NCBI RefSeq assembly: GCF_002127325.2
Contig: NC_035448.2
Span: 123,175,422-123,239,421 of the forward strand
Source: Helianthus annuus
Taxonomy: Eukaryota > Streptophyta > Magnoliopsida > Asterales > Asteraceae
Direction: 5' to 3'
Length of the DNA: 64,000 nucleotides
In this document: positions 1 to 13,500 of the stretch, in pieces
How positions within the stretch are numbered: the first letter of the stretch is position 1
How the letters are laid out: each line of letters begins with the position of its first letter
Position numbers and translations under genes: made by a program
The notes under the pieces: model-generated
What the model was told of the DNA's origin: nothing
Database searches by the model: none
Seen by the model: only the letters and a program-made list of their open reading frames with translations

Positions 1-1834
<1,834 letters not shown>

Positions 1835-2128
1835 AATATTGGTTCTCTTTGATTTGATCTCATCTTCTTTCATAAATATAAGAGTTTTTGTATCCGTAGA
1901 AATAATCAACAATTATAGGGCTTGGTCGGCTTGATTTAATTCTTCATTTAAATGTTATAAATCATTATTATAAGGTGATGCAAACTCGACCGTGGTATTC
2001 CTTTGTTGGTCCTTTGCGTTGCCTCGTACTTTTAACTAAAAATGAAAATACCATCATTTGAAAAGCTGATTTCCATTCTATTAATCATTGTAACATTCAT
2101 AAATACTTATGTCGTATTTGCAAATTAA

Positions 2129-2200
2129 GTGGTGATCCTTGTGTTCAGTATTTGCAAGTGGTGATCCTTGTGTTCAGTATTTGCAAGTGGTGATCCTTGT
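2129..2200. repeat. 29-bp tandem repeat, about 2.5 copies
   Basis: A 29-base unit starting GTGGTGATCCTTGTGTTCAG is present twice in full (2129-2157 and 2158-2186) and once in part (2187-2200). The copies look identical, which suggests recent slippage. No function is apparent. Confidence 0.9.
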
Positions 2201-3120
2201 ATTAAAAAGACTTGTTTGTCGGTTCATATTTTACATTACTCGGTGGCTGGCGTGATGAGCACTGCCAGCATTAGTAGAAATAGTATTAGTGATCCTTATT
2301 AAGACCGCACGGTAGATACACAAGAAGTAATCGCCATCTTCTTAGTAAGATGATATAACCATCATCTTTAGCGACTTATTTAGTGAAGACTCTTGGTATG
2401 ATGGATTATACTACACATCGTTGTGTTAATATATGTTATACTGAAGACTTTTAGATACCTTTTTCTAACTTACAAGTTTGTAACATTTTGAATATTTTCT
2501 TAACAAGTTAAAAGAGATGTAAAAAGTTGGTTATGACATTTAAAATTTTAACATATGCAATACTTGTATTTTCTTGGGTCTGCCTGCCAAATATCTCCCC
2601 CCTTAAATTGTAATCCCTTGTGAAAACATCAAATAAATGTGTGTATTTTTATTTTTGTGTGAAAATAAAGGAATATTACTAATCACAAGTTGATGAACAA
2701 GGTACAACAAGTAAAAAGAGAAGGGCGGGTATGTTTAGCACAACTCTAGGGTACTTAGTGTTATCCTTTTACCAATTTATTTAAAAACTTCTTAAAACAA
2801 CTTCACAAATTTTAAACAGTGAATGTAAAGGGATTAGAAACATTTTGATGTATCCTCAGGCAAGCTTTAACAAATTCATCTTACGTTCTTACTTGGGTCT
2901 TTGAACCCCTCTCAACTAGTATCGCCCAAATGTAGTAGATGAGAGTTTGCTATGCTGAACGGTGAAGGATTCCTGTAGGTGATGTACAACAAGTTGGTTC
3001 AATGTCCCACCCAAAAAGTTGAGGGATGAGAAAGATGAAAATTACCATGGTTTTAGGGATGGGATGAAATGATAAAAACTGATGCAGTGCTAATAGAGAG
3101 AGTGAGATGGACTTCATATT

Positions 3121-3283
3121 TATACATTGTTTTAGAGATAACCAAATACTTATGCTAGATACTAACACTTCAGTTTACAACAAATATGATAAGATTTGGG
3201 ATATACATTGTTTTAGAGATCACCAAATACTTGTGCAAGATATTATTAACACTTGAGTTTACAGCAAATATGTTAAGATTAGG
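3121..3283. repeat. imperfect ~82-bp direct duplication
   Basis: Two neighbouring units begin TATACATTGTTTTAGAGAT (3121 and 3202). Both continue through an ACCAAATACTT core to an AAATATG(A/T)TAAGATT end. They differ by scattered substitutions and a short indel, so this duplication is older than the 29-bp repeat upstream. Confidence 0.8.
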
Positions 3284-4029
3284 AATCACTTAAGTATACA
3301 AGGTTTCTTAAATAGATGCGTGAGGCTTTCGTTTATCCCTAAAAAAAATATACCAAGACATATTTCCTTGGTGTTCTTTTGTAAAAGACTCTTAATGGAC
3401 TTCTTTTTATAAAAATATTGATCTATCCTGTGATTTTGTATTGACGCTTTCGGTTTGTACAGCAGTTTTCAATCCTACCCGAGAATACTCACTAACCTCT
3501 ACCGAAAGGAATCCCTAAATCATACAAGTCAGTTGGTCTTCGGCTCTTCATTATTGCAGCATATATCAGTTTTGGTCTCGGGTTCCGTTCGAGAAACCCG
3601 ATTGGCACCTAAACAGGCCGAATTGTCCAATACAAAGAAATAAATGGTTATATATCAATAATACCCTGATTACATACATATAGACACTCAATAAACCCCG
3701 AAACTATGCTTACAAGAAACAGAACCACTGACAACACTCAACTTAATTTATTTATTCCTTAAATTACATTACAACATGATTTGAATATACTTCTCAAATT
3801 AAACTACCATGGTAAATGCAAAATTTGCAAAAAAAAGGTAATGGTTTTTACAAATTTGAATTATTAATGAAAACAACAAAACGAAACCACTCAAGCTACA
3901 AATCCTTGAAGACCCAAAATTGGGCAAGTCATCTCATTTTATTATTGTATAAATCAGTATAAAATTCGATATGTTACCTCACGCATAGTTGCTCCAAAAA
4001 CGAATGAATCTACTACGATTCTTAAAAAA

Positions 4030-6059
4030 TCAGGGTAAATTTTTCGCCTTCTCCATCTTGGACCGAATCTTTTCTTCTAAAATGGATATCTCAGTATCAA
4101 GTCCAAAGATCCTGTTCAACGTGTGCATATTCTCGAGTATCTCGTCCAATGTTCGCCCTTCGTTTTCATCGGATCGTAAATGTTGCATTGGACCCTCAAG
4201 AAGCTTATTCACTATCCCTTTACTTAAACCATGAATTGCCACCTTTTGTTTCTTCGTTAAATCACCCATTTTCTCTACGCATTTCTCAAATTCACTGGCC
4301 CGAATCCGTTCAGCATACGCCCTCAGTTTCTTTAAAGTCGGAACTGTCTCTAATGAGTCTTTCCACGCTTCAAACTCGTGTACTTCTTCTGATATAATTA
4401 GTTGCGCTTCTTTCGCCTTGCGCAAACGGTCTTCTTTATTTGCTTCCACGACTTCCTTCAAATCGTCCACGTTATACACACGGGCTGTTTCGAGATCCGA
4501 GACATGCGAATCCACGTTTCGTGGAACGGATATGTCTACGAACATCCTTTGACTTTGTGAAGTCAAAGTAGGAAACGTCTCGACTTGTTCTTTCAAAAAT
4601 AACGGTGTTTCAGAAGCCGTGCAGGTGAATATAACATCAGACTCTGAAGCACAAGACAACAATTCGGAAAACGGTTGATAAACGATCTCAACGTCGTTAC
4701 ACTCGTCACGGATTGCATTAACTTTATCTTCTGTTCTATTAACAACCACCATTTTCGTGCACCCTTTGGCAACCAAATGTTTGATCACGAGTTTACCCAT
4801 TTTACCCGCACCAACCACCAACACTCTCACGGAGTCATAAGAAGATTCCGGAAGCTTCATTTGTGCGAGTTCTACAGCAGCAGAACTAACGGATACTGAC
4901 CCGGAAGAGATTTTTGTCTCGGTTCTGACTCGCTTTCCTACGGTGATTGCATGCTTGAATAGCCCGCTGATCTTCCTATCGAAACCGGGCACTCCTTGTG
5001 CGACTTTGACTACGTGCTTGACTTGAGAAAGAATTTGACCTTCTCCGAGAACAAGAGAATCGAGCCCTGCGGATACTTCGAACAAGTGTTTTGTAGCGTC
5101 TTTGTTATGAAGCAAGAATTGATGCTGAGATATCTCTGAAACGGGAACACCGCTAACCTGCAATACGAAAAAAAAAATTATGCTCACTTCCAAAACATGC
5201 AAACTACATTTATCAGAAGATCGTTAGTACCTTTGACATCCATTCGGTCACTTCCTTAACTCCACGATGTTGGGAGAGCGCCACAACGTATATCTCCATC
5301 CTGTTGCAGGTACTAAGAACAGCAGCCTCTTCTATGTGGTTCAATGCACATAACTCACTGATGGCTTGTGGTAATTGGGCCTCGGGAATGGAAAGCTTCT
5401 CACGGATATCGACTGGCGCTGTATGAAAACTAATCCCGATCACCATAACACTACTCCGTTCTTTTGTATATCCTGCAGCAAAACATTAATTGTTGCATAA
5501 ACTCATCCCCAATCCATAATCAAGATACCATAAACACCATTATTTATTATGTAAATTCATCAACTTTATGTCCATAAACACATGAATATGACAACAAAAA
5601 CACATAAATCCTTGCATACACATATAATAAACTCAGCTCCAATCCACATAATCCATTCAAAAAATTACCTAAATCCATAAATACTTCTAAAACAGGACAT
5701 ATATACATATATATATATTAAAAAATTCAAATTAATAAGGTGAAAAAACTGCTAAAGGTCTTAACTTTATATTTTATAACTCAATTTCAACAACAGCCAA
5801 AATCATAACAATGATGAGAACCAAAAAACTCACTGTCAGCAGCAGAGGTTTTAAGAGCTTCAAGAGCAGAAACACTAGATGACGTCACAGTCAACGGGGA
5901 TCGAACGTCGTCGTTTCGCTCCAACGCAACCTCACACCTAGGGTTTACAACCGATCCTTTTACAGAAATCAATCTCCTAACCCCAACAGGAAGATGTGAA
6001 GGAGCATATGCTATATGATGAGCAATACCGGAGTTACTTAAGCCACAAGAAACCACCAT
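4030..6059 (-). CDS. HEMA1: glutamyl-tRNA reductase, chloroplastic
   Basis: Catalyses the NADPH-dependent reduction of glutamyl-tRNA(Glu) to glutamate-1-semialdehyde, the first committed step of tetrapyrrole (chlorophyll, haem) synthesis in plastids. There are three exons on the minus strand: 5834-6059, 5231-5472 and 4030-5157. All boundaries are GT..AG and phases agree, giving 531 residues (plant enzymes are about 540). The first ~75 residues form a Ser-rich, acid-poor transit-peptide-like leader. The catalytic cysteine is Cys131 in the STCNRMEIY motif. [10 protein letters not shown] is at 194-203, and the NADPH-binding loop GAGKMG is at 272-277, followed by a helical dimerisation domain. 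The chosen ATG at 6059 is the first in frame and precedes the leader. Plants often have several HEMA genes; HEMA1 is chosen by general resemblance, so the paralogue number is uncertain. No lesion is seen. Confidence 0.95.
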
Positions 6060-6305
6060 CGTTGATAATGATAATATTCTTCAATGGATGGATTGAAGAA
6101 TTGAATTAGGGGTTTGGTGAAATTGGGGTTTAATTTGAAGAAATTGATTAGAATTGGATGGATGATGCTGCGTTGAATTTGAAGAAATAGAAGATCGAAT
6201 TTGTGACAGAAATAAAATGTGCGGGGTGGTCGTACAGCCCCCACACGCCTACTATCCGCACCCACCGGCCGGTTACTTCCTCTTTCTGTCTGTCTGGGGA
6301 TTGAC

Positions 6306-6312
6306 TTTTATA
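6306..6312 (-). promoter_or_regulatory. candidate TATA box for the reductase gene
   Basis: The minus strand reads TATAAAA about 250 bases upstream of the HEMA1 start codon. A pyrimidine/purine-biased stretch and two short GC-rich blocks lie between them. The position would give a 5' UTR of roughly 200 bases. This is a motif match only. Confidence 0.35.
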
Positions 6313-6416
6313 ATCTGAGCAAGAGGAAATTACACAAGTCGTCCATCAACTATTTAGTATTTACATGTCTCTACTCTTATTGGCCCCACACTTACTATAT
6401 TTCAGATTTGTTTACC

Positions 6417-6790
6417 TTTTAATGAGGCTTTTAATGGTTCATTTCAGAGTCTCTTAAGGACTGTTTATTTATCTTTTAATGAGGCTTTTAATGGTTCAAA
6501 CATCTTACTGGTTCAGACTGTTTGTTTCATGAGCAAATGTCTGAATTGTTCAGACATTTGCCTCTTTATGGTTAAACATTATACTGAGTCTAAATGATTA
6601 AGACCTCTAATCTGAATTGGTTAGACATTTGCCTCTGAAAGGTTAAGTATTATACTGGCTCTTAATGGTTTAGACCTCTTACTGATTCAGTACTTAATGG
6701 TTCAACATCTTACTGGTCCAACACTTAACCATTCAGAAGTTGCCAAACAACTGGTTAGACCACTTATTGGCTCAGCACTTATTAGTGGAT
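6417..6790. repeat. degenerate internally repeated element (MITE-like)
   Basis: Built from variants of the words TTAATGGTTCA, TTACTGGTTCAGAC and CAGACATTTGCCTCT, repeated about every 20-40 bases on both strands. A longer unit (CTTTTAATGAGGCTTTTAATGG) occurs at about 6415 and 6473. This resembles the subterminal repeats of plant hAT-type MITEs, but no terminal inverted repeats or target duplication could be fixed. It lies 360 bp upstream of HEMA1. Confidence 0.5.
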
Positions 6791-6889
6791 AATTATATAT
6801 AGATATTACAATTACTAACCATGTGTGAATATTGGTATAAGTTATTTTTCCCTTTTCTTGTCTTTTTCTATTTTCTTTTTTACTTTTAC

Positions 6890-7170
6890 CCATCAACTTA
6901 CAATATTGACATTTAACCCCAACATGCTTTTTAATTGAGTTTTGTGTGTTTATTTTTATATACATGTGGGTATAAATTTAAGTTGCTTTACATTTCGACG
7001 TAAATTTTCTCCGAAATGAGTTGGATCAAATATAATATATTCTTATGCTTATTATTATGTACGTTTTCGATTGTTCTATGTTACGTAAATATTATTTTTT
7101 TTCCAAAATGAGTCGGAACAAATATAATATGTTTTCGTGCTTATTTTTATGTACATTTTCAGTTGGTAAC
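6890..7170. mobile_element. Helitron-like remnant (dispersed repeat)
   Basis: Contains two diverged copies of a ~80-bp segment (near 6995-7075 and 7080-7165). Each has the order ACGTAAAT, a T-rich run, AAATGAGT(T/C)GGA(T/A)CAAATATAATAT, then GTAC(G/A)TTTTC. A third related copy lies at about 21985-22045, some 230 bp before a Helitron-type 3' end at 22271. The ACCCCAACA words nearby recur before the Helitron-type end at 17719. The assignment rests on this shared context; no terminus is visible here. Confidence 0.35.
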
Positions 7171-7417
7171 GCGCAAGACAATTTACTAGTTCTAACCATT
7201 TTGCAAAAGAAAGTTTTTAATTACAAATTAGGTCCTTTGTATTTATGGTCATTTACAGCTTATGTACTTTAACTTATGTTTTTCCTTAATAATCTCTACC
7301 CCATTATAAAGATATAAAACAAATAAATTGAGAGAATAAATTAAAAAAATGAAATATATTATTATTATCATCACTGAACTAATATCAGTCGATGGTCTAA
7401 CGCAACACATGAGAAAC

Positions 7418-8422
7418 CAGGGGCGGAACTAGCATTGAACGAGCCGTAGCACGGGCTATGTCTCAATTTCGTATCGGTAATGTACAGTGGCGGAACTACA
7501 GGAGGGTCAATGAAGGCATGTTATTGAAGTTTGAGTCTTGCAGTGCAAGTAAAGAGAATGAGAAGAGAGAACTGGTAAAAAAAAACTGAAAATAGAAACA
7601 TCATGGTGCTTATCACTTCTGCAACACTATGTATCGTTTAGGGCTTTATGGAAGAAGACGATTAATATTGAATATCTTAACTAAAGCAGTTCTAGTTCTA
7701 GATAGGGGTCTATATAAAATTAAAACCTATATTTTTAAATATTTATTAGGTTTTCTTTTATTTTGTACCTAATAGATGAAATGACTCAATATTGAAATGA
7801 CAACACATGCTTATCTTGTACGATTTCTAACTTTTATTAGTAAAATACAAGCCGTTCAAAGTTTATTATGTTAATTATGGTATACATTGTTAAATTTATT
7901 TATAATTTTATCTGATTAAAGTATATTATTTCATATATTTTTCTGTTAAGAATCTAGATCATCTGTGAGTATTCTTTTTTTCTTGTGCTTTGATAGTTTG
8001 ATTTCTTGGTTAGTTTGTATTTCGATATTTTGAATTTTGTTAGGTTATTCAAAATTTTGGTGATGATGTTACAATTCCGAATGAAACAACTCCGAAAATG
8101 GAAGTCCGGTCTAAAAATTAAAAATAAACCTAGCCCAATCTAATACCTAAAAACTTATTACCAATATTAATTCATAAAGCCTAGCCCAAATGTGAAATGC
8201 TCAATATTAACTCGTTAACCTAAATACTAATAACATGAAAAAAAAACTAGTTTATAAAATTTAACTCGGCTTTAAGGCCTAAGGGTCTTTTTTTTTGCTC
8301 GCCCAGGGCATTTGAATTTTCAGGGTCGACATTGCCCCGTAATGTAGGTAAAAAAATCGTTCTATAAATGTACAGTAAAATAATTGGGATACCCCTGGAT
8401 ATTTCTTCTAGTTCTGCCACTG
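7418..8422. mobile_element. hAT-type MITE (outer element, interrupted)
   Basis: Terminal inverted repeats are CAGGGGCGGAACTAGC at the left end and, read inward from the right end, CAGTGGCAGAACTAG. A perfect 8-bp target duplication, TGAGAAAC, flanks it at 7410-7417 and 8423-8430, as expected for hAT superfamily elements. Without the nested insertion at 7485-8338 the element would be only about 145 bp and non-coding. Confidence 0.75.
7485..8338. mobile_element. second element nested in the hAT-type MITE
   Basis: Begins CAGTGGCGGAACTACAGG. It is bounded by the same 8-mer, GTAATGTA, at 7477-7484 and 8339-8346. The left end matches the TIR family of the host MITE. The right end (CAGGGTCGACATTGCCCC) is not an obvious inverse of it, so that terminus is degenerate or differently built. 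The interior is AT-rich with no usable ORF. Confidence 0.55.
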
Positions 8423-8430
8423 TGAGAAAC

Positions 8431-8584
8431 TATGGGTGGAGCTTTATTGGTGCTGGGGGTGCCCCGACCCCCATTGATTTTTCGCTCGTAGTGTTAAATA
8501 TTGGATTTTTAAGAATTCGGCCCCCACGAATCTGGATTTTAAGAGTCCGACCCCCACTGAGTTTTCGTTCAAGCTCCGCCACTT
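8431..8584. mobile_element. third hAT-type MITE abutting the first
   Basis: Begins TATGGGTGGAGCTT and ends AAGCTCCGCCACTT, imperfect inverted repeats of the same TIR family. It is flanked by TGAGAAAC (8423-8430) and TGAGAACC (8585-8592), so the same 8-bp target word occurs three times across the cluster. The interior carries GCCCCGACCCCCA-type words common in such MITEs. Confidence 0.5.
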
Positions 8585-8592
8585 TGAGAACC

Positions 8593-9118
8593 TTGTTGCG
8601 GTAACAGTAAAAGACAAAATACTAAAAGGAATAAAAATTAGGACTAAACGTATATATTAGTAAAGCTAAAGTAGAGAGACTAAATATGTATACAAGCGGA
8701 ATAGACTAGTGAATTGTGAATTTTAATAGAGTAGAGAAACTAAACATGTATATCAAGAAAGTTAAAGTAGAAGGACCAAATATGTAAATTAACAAAGTTA
8801 AATATAAAAAAAGTAAAATTCTTGTGACCAACACACACCAATACGTGGCTATTTCCATCAGCATAGCCTTTTAAGTATTGATCTTGGATTTAAGTTATCA
8901 TGTTTTATATTAAGAATAATTATATAAGTAGTTAAAAGTCTACCATGTATAGTTGATTGAAGGATGATTTTTGTAGTTGTCACGCTGGCCGGTTCGGTTT
9001 GACAATATGGTTTTCAAATTTCACGTGCAAAGCAGCACAACGAAGCTTCTAGAAATAAAAATATACATATGCTCAACACAGGTAAGTCCAAATATATATA
9101 TTAATTTCCTCTATATAA
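8593..9118. repeat. non-coding spacer with degenerate AAAGTA-GAG-GACTAAATATGTA repeats
   Basis: From about 8620 to 8815, units resembling AAAGT(A/T)GAGAGACTAAATATGTATA recur three or four times with substitutions. The remainder to 9118 is AT-rich with no gene or terminus that I can support. Confidence 0.5.
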
Positions 9119-9127
9119 TTTATTAAA

Positions 9128-9546
9128 GAGTAAACTGCCATTTTGGTACCTGTGGTTTGGTCAATTTTGCCACTTTAGTCCAAAACTCAAACTTTTTTGC
9201 ATCTGGGTCCCTGTGGTTTCAGTTTTATTGCCATTTTGGTCCAAAAATAAAATCAGGTCATATTTGTCTTATAAAATCCTGTTATTTTGTCATTTTCCGC
9301 AGGGGCAAAATGATCATTTATTTTTTATAAATAAATACCATATTTTATAAGACAAATATGACCTGATTTGCCCTTGAGGAAAATGACAAAATTGTAGGAT
9401 TTTATAAGACAAGTATGACCTGATTTATTTTTGAACCAAAATGGCAATAAAACTGAAACCACAGGGACCCAGATGCAAAAGGTTTGAGTTTTTGACTAAA
9501 GTGACAAAAATAACCAAACCTCAGGGACCAAAATGGCAGTTTACTC
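9128..9546. mobile_element. Mutator-type MITE with long inverted repeats
   Basis: An almost full-length palindrome of 419 bp. The left arm starts GAGTAAACTGCCATTTTGGT and the right arm ends in its complement. Inner blocks (CTGTGGTTT, CAAACTTTTTTGCATCTGGG, ACCTGATTT) mirror in order. A perfect 9-bp duplication, TTTATTAAA, flanks it at 9119-9127 and 9547-9555, the length expected for Mutator-like elements. There is no coding capacity. Confidence 0.8.
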
Positions 9547-9555
9547 TTTATTAAA

Positions 9556-10064
9556 TATCAAATATGTTATGTAAGGACTAATTATTTTTTGAATGTTTTG
9601 ATTGGTCAATGAAATTTCAAATTTATAGACGAATTGGTGGATGTCACTATTTTGTTTTTTATGTTTATATAGTGTTTGAGTAAAATGAGAACGACTATTA
9701 ATTAGTTGAGAGAATTGTAGAAACCAATATTAGTCATTGATCAACATTGTTTTGATGGTTGAGATTAATAACCACCAAATCAATGTAATCATTTTCCTTT
9801 ATTAAATAAAGTTTTTAATTTTAGTGAGAGAAGGGTTATTTAGTCTTTTTTACTATGAGAGCATTTTAACACTGTCATTATATTTCTATGTATCAGACCC
9901 CATCAAATCTCAGCAAAACCCTCGCTTCCCTGTCACACTCCTTTTCCCACCAATAATTACATTGTTCTTCACCAACCTCACTTTGCCTCAAACCCATGGC
10001 AACGATAACTATAGCTGACGAGAGAACAATCAACGTTGATCCGAGACGCCTTTCCGCCGCGACG
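9556..10064. other. spacer with a short ORF at the LTR-element insertion point
   Basis: Mostly AT-rich. An ATG at 9996 opens a short frame running into the LTR element that starts at 10065. After the element and its CGACG duplication the frame continues from 16606 to a TAA, for about 29 codons in all. I do not recognise the product; it could be a first exon, a gene fragment or chance. Confidence 0.25.
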
Positions 10065-10500
10065 TGTTGGTCAGTTCTGTTTTAGGTATAATGGAAAACA
10101 TGAAAACATACCTGATTGCAGTAGTACTGGTCAGCAGAGAATCCAGATGTGAAACGCAGCAATAAGGTTTGACATGATTGTCATCTTGATCTGGTTCCTC
10201 CTTAGGGTGCAATCTAATGATGGTGGTTTGAGAAACCGATAAAGGGTAATCGGCTGTAGAGAGGAGGTCGATTGATGTTATGTGAATCAGTTAGGTTATG
10301 TGTCTAACCCTAGAACCTCAACATAAGTCTCCTTATATATGCACCCAGGAGGAAACCCTAATTAGTTAATAATGGTAATAAGGCCCATCAACAATTACCA
10401 ACTAATTATTTAATGGATTGTTATATATTTTGATCCATATAATGTAAATGATTATAATGGCCATATATATAAATAAATATATTATTTATTTATTCTTACA
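10065..10500 (-). repeat. 3' LTR of the non-autonomous Copia-type element
   Basis: 436 bp, TG...CA ends (TGTTGG...TTACA on the plus strand). The same sequence recurs at 16167-16600. Immediately inside it, at 10501-10520, is the minus-strand polypurine tract GGCCAAGTGGGAGAA. Confidence 0.92.
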
Positions 10501-10520
10501 TTCTCCCACTTGGCCGAGTA

Positions 10521-13500
10521 ATCATTTACTATGAGTGTTAGATAAGCCTGATCAGGAGTTAACATTCATTTTAGCCTTAAACAAGTACTATAGCAGAGAA
10601 ATACAGCCGTTGAATCATTATGCGACTCAGGACCCCCATTAATCATACTATAGCCTTAATTTAAAACCTAATCGTTATGATCAAAATACGCATAAGCCCT
10701 TTGTTTGATTTGTAACTTTATTTGTCTATATGCCATTATGTCGACTTGACATATTCTTAGAGACATACAAAATCAAACTGGTGAGGAAAATTAACTAATA
10801 CTTAGTCATTCATAGTACGATATGCAATTGCGCACGGCTATTAATTAATACCCGTCTATGAGCTCTCTTAATAAGACTTATGGGTAATAGCCCTTCAGTT
10901 ATAGGATCCTTAAGCATATCATGAATGTATTCGATACAAAACTTAGTTTCCTCAATTCGTTCATAAACGAATAATTAATTGCGTATCGAAATTTAATGCA
11001 GCACCTCTTGAACTGTTACTGTTCAAGGAGTTATGGTAGCTGACTTTATCACACTAAGTCTTCAAAACATTATATGGAGTTAATAAACTTATGAGTCCAC
11101 TGATAAATTTCTAACAACATTTAGTGACCATATTATGTCGTTATAACTTAGGTTGTTGATATCAGTGTATTATGACTCCTCCATGAGATAGATTTTGTCT
11201 GCTGACATAAAGATACACCCAAAATTACATTTTGTAATCTTTGAATATCACAAAGTTAGAGTAATAAACCGGTTTTAATTCTCACTTCTTCTTTAAAGTA
11301 TAGTCTCTCGTTTCTTTTAAAGATATTGTAATACTCCATTAGATGCTTCACATTAATCTAGACATATCTAGTGTGTTGCAATGTGAGTAATATATAAACG
11401 AGTATAGACTTAAACTTACATAAGGCTTCCAAGTAATGAAGCATAAGGAAATAATTTCATTTGTCATATTATCCTCTAAAGAAGAGCAGTATTTTGTTAC
11501 ATATGTAAGGACCCATTTAATGTTAAACTTATGGAACGAAACTAATGTCCCATTGGGTCTATCTCGGTACGTTATGATATCTATTACAAAAGAGACATCT
11601 CTGAGATCTATTATATCAAAGTTTGTGTTAACAATGCTTTGACTTATGTAACATATACTTGTCAAAAGAATATCATCTATATAGACAAGTTTATCTTAGT
11701 TGCTCCCACTCATTTTGAGGTAGGTTCATTAATCCACTTGATTCTTGATGAAAATAATTACGTTAGCTTTTCATCACATTATGATGTTTGCATTAACCCA
11801 TACATGGATATTATTGGCTTACAAATAAAGTGTTCTTTAACCTTCAGTTTGAAACTTTAGGTTGTTATCTAATGAACATGTAAATGTGTCAGCCGTTTGT
11901 TAGGGAAAATTGTTTTTTAATGTTCATCTAATGTAGCTTTAAACCATTATAAGCTACTAGAACAGTGATGATCCTCAAAGAAATCTTTGATAATTTATCT
12001 CTTCCTAAGTATAACCTTTGACAATCAACCATGCTTCTTAGTGTCTTAACGCTTATATCAGGATTTGGTTTAGTTATGAACACTCTTAGGTAATTCAATC
12101 AAATCCCAAACGTTACACGAACACATAAAATCAGTTTTACTAGAAAACTGTTTTATTCCATTCAGATGATTAATTTACGCTAATGGCTTGATATTAAGAG
12201 ATAGGATCAGTAAACATATCCAAAATCCATTTCAACTTCAGTTAGGGAGGTTACGTAATCATCAAAGTTAGTAGGTTTTTAAACCTAGATGACCTCCTGA
12301 GTTGATTATTGGGTTTTAAAAGTTTCAGCTTTATGGATTAGCTCTTGGTTAGGTTGCTATCATTTTCATTCTAAGTTTTGTAAGAGTTGGTGCAGTATGG
12401 TGTACAAGAGGTGTAATCGGAGTTAAATTCGGAGTGAAATTTAATGACACTCTTCCCCCCGCCTCTTGTATTCCTTACAAATCATGATAAGGACTTTGAC
12501 TGCTCCCACTAACCTTAGAAAACTTTAGGAACTCAACATGCTTAGGGTCAATATTTAACGACCAACAAATTCTAATAGAGAAACAAGTTAATGACGTTAG
12601 TCGTTGTGATTTCTCTTGTTGAGGATTATGTTAGTTTAGGTAAGAAATCTAAGTGTGCCCACAATTAAGCAACAATGAAACTTTTGTAAGAGTAGCATTA
12701 GATTTTAATGAGACAAGTTTTGATAGAACAGTGTCGTGATGGAGCGGTGTCTTATACAAGAGGTGTAAATTTAGGTAATGTAAAATTTTTCACTCCCCCA
12801 CCTCTTGCAATTGTTGCAAGTTATTATTAAGACACTTAATGCTCCCACTGATCTTCAATATCTCTAGAATGCTACAAGAGAAGTTTCAATGAGCTATGTG
12901 ACGTGGGAACCTATCACATATACGTTAGACTTTATTTGACTTCTTTAATGTCCAGATATCATAAGAAACTTTATGGACATTTTTAATAGAAATCTTATTA
13001 AGTATATATATGAATAGATTTCTTCTAAGACCGTGGGCCACATGCGACAAAATTTAGATACAAGTTGATAGTCTTTCAAATGATAAATGAATTATGTCTG
13101 AATATTCCATTTGGAATAAGTTCCACGAATGTCAATGAATGACTTATGATGGACCCATACTTATTCCTTAAGCCAAGTAATATTTAGGGCTGTAACATCA
13201 TGATTTAAAATCACTTAGAATGAGATTAGATGAATAATCATCCTCATTAACCATGTCATGATTTCTCATGAATTTTGGTTATAATGGATTAAATTTGTAA
13301 GTCTCATTTTCCATTTGTCAAATTCTCATTTACATGATGACAAAAGTTGTGAAAGTGTAAGGTATCATCTAGTTTTATCTTAGGTATTGTTTCAATCCAG
13401 ATATTTAGTACAAATAAGATGAGAGTTTAAGGTAAGTGTGACTTTATGTTGACTATGCAAACCTCTCAACCTTCATAACATTGCTTAATTATGATACTAT

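Larger units (their letters stand above)
1835..4029. other. 3' UTR and intergenic DNA between Hsp70 copy 1 and glutamyl-tRNA reductase
   Basis: AT-rich, with no credible coding region. The first ~90 bases after the Hsp70 stop resemble the 3' flank of copy 2 (both contain GTAGAAATAATCAACAATTA or a close variant), so the duplication included the 3' UTR. The rest holds two small local duplications, listed separately, and then the 3' flank of the convergent reductase gene. Short ORFs here have no recognisable similarity. Confidence 0.7.

Noticed and set aside
11348..11665. 105-codon minus-strand frame as a gene in its own right
   Set aside because: Its text aligns with the region after the RT active site of Copia elements and it is open only by chance; treated as a relic.
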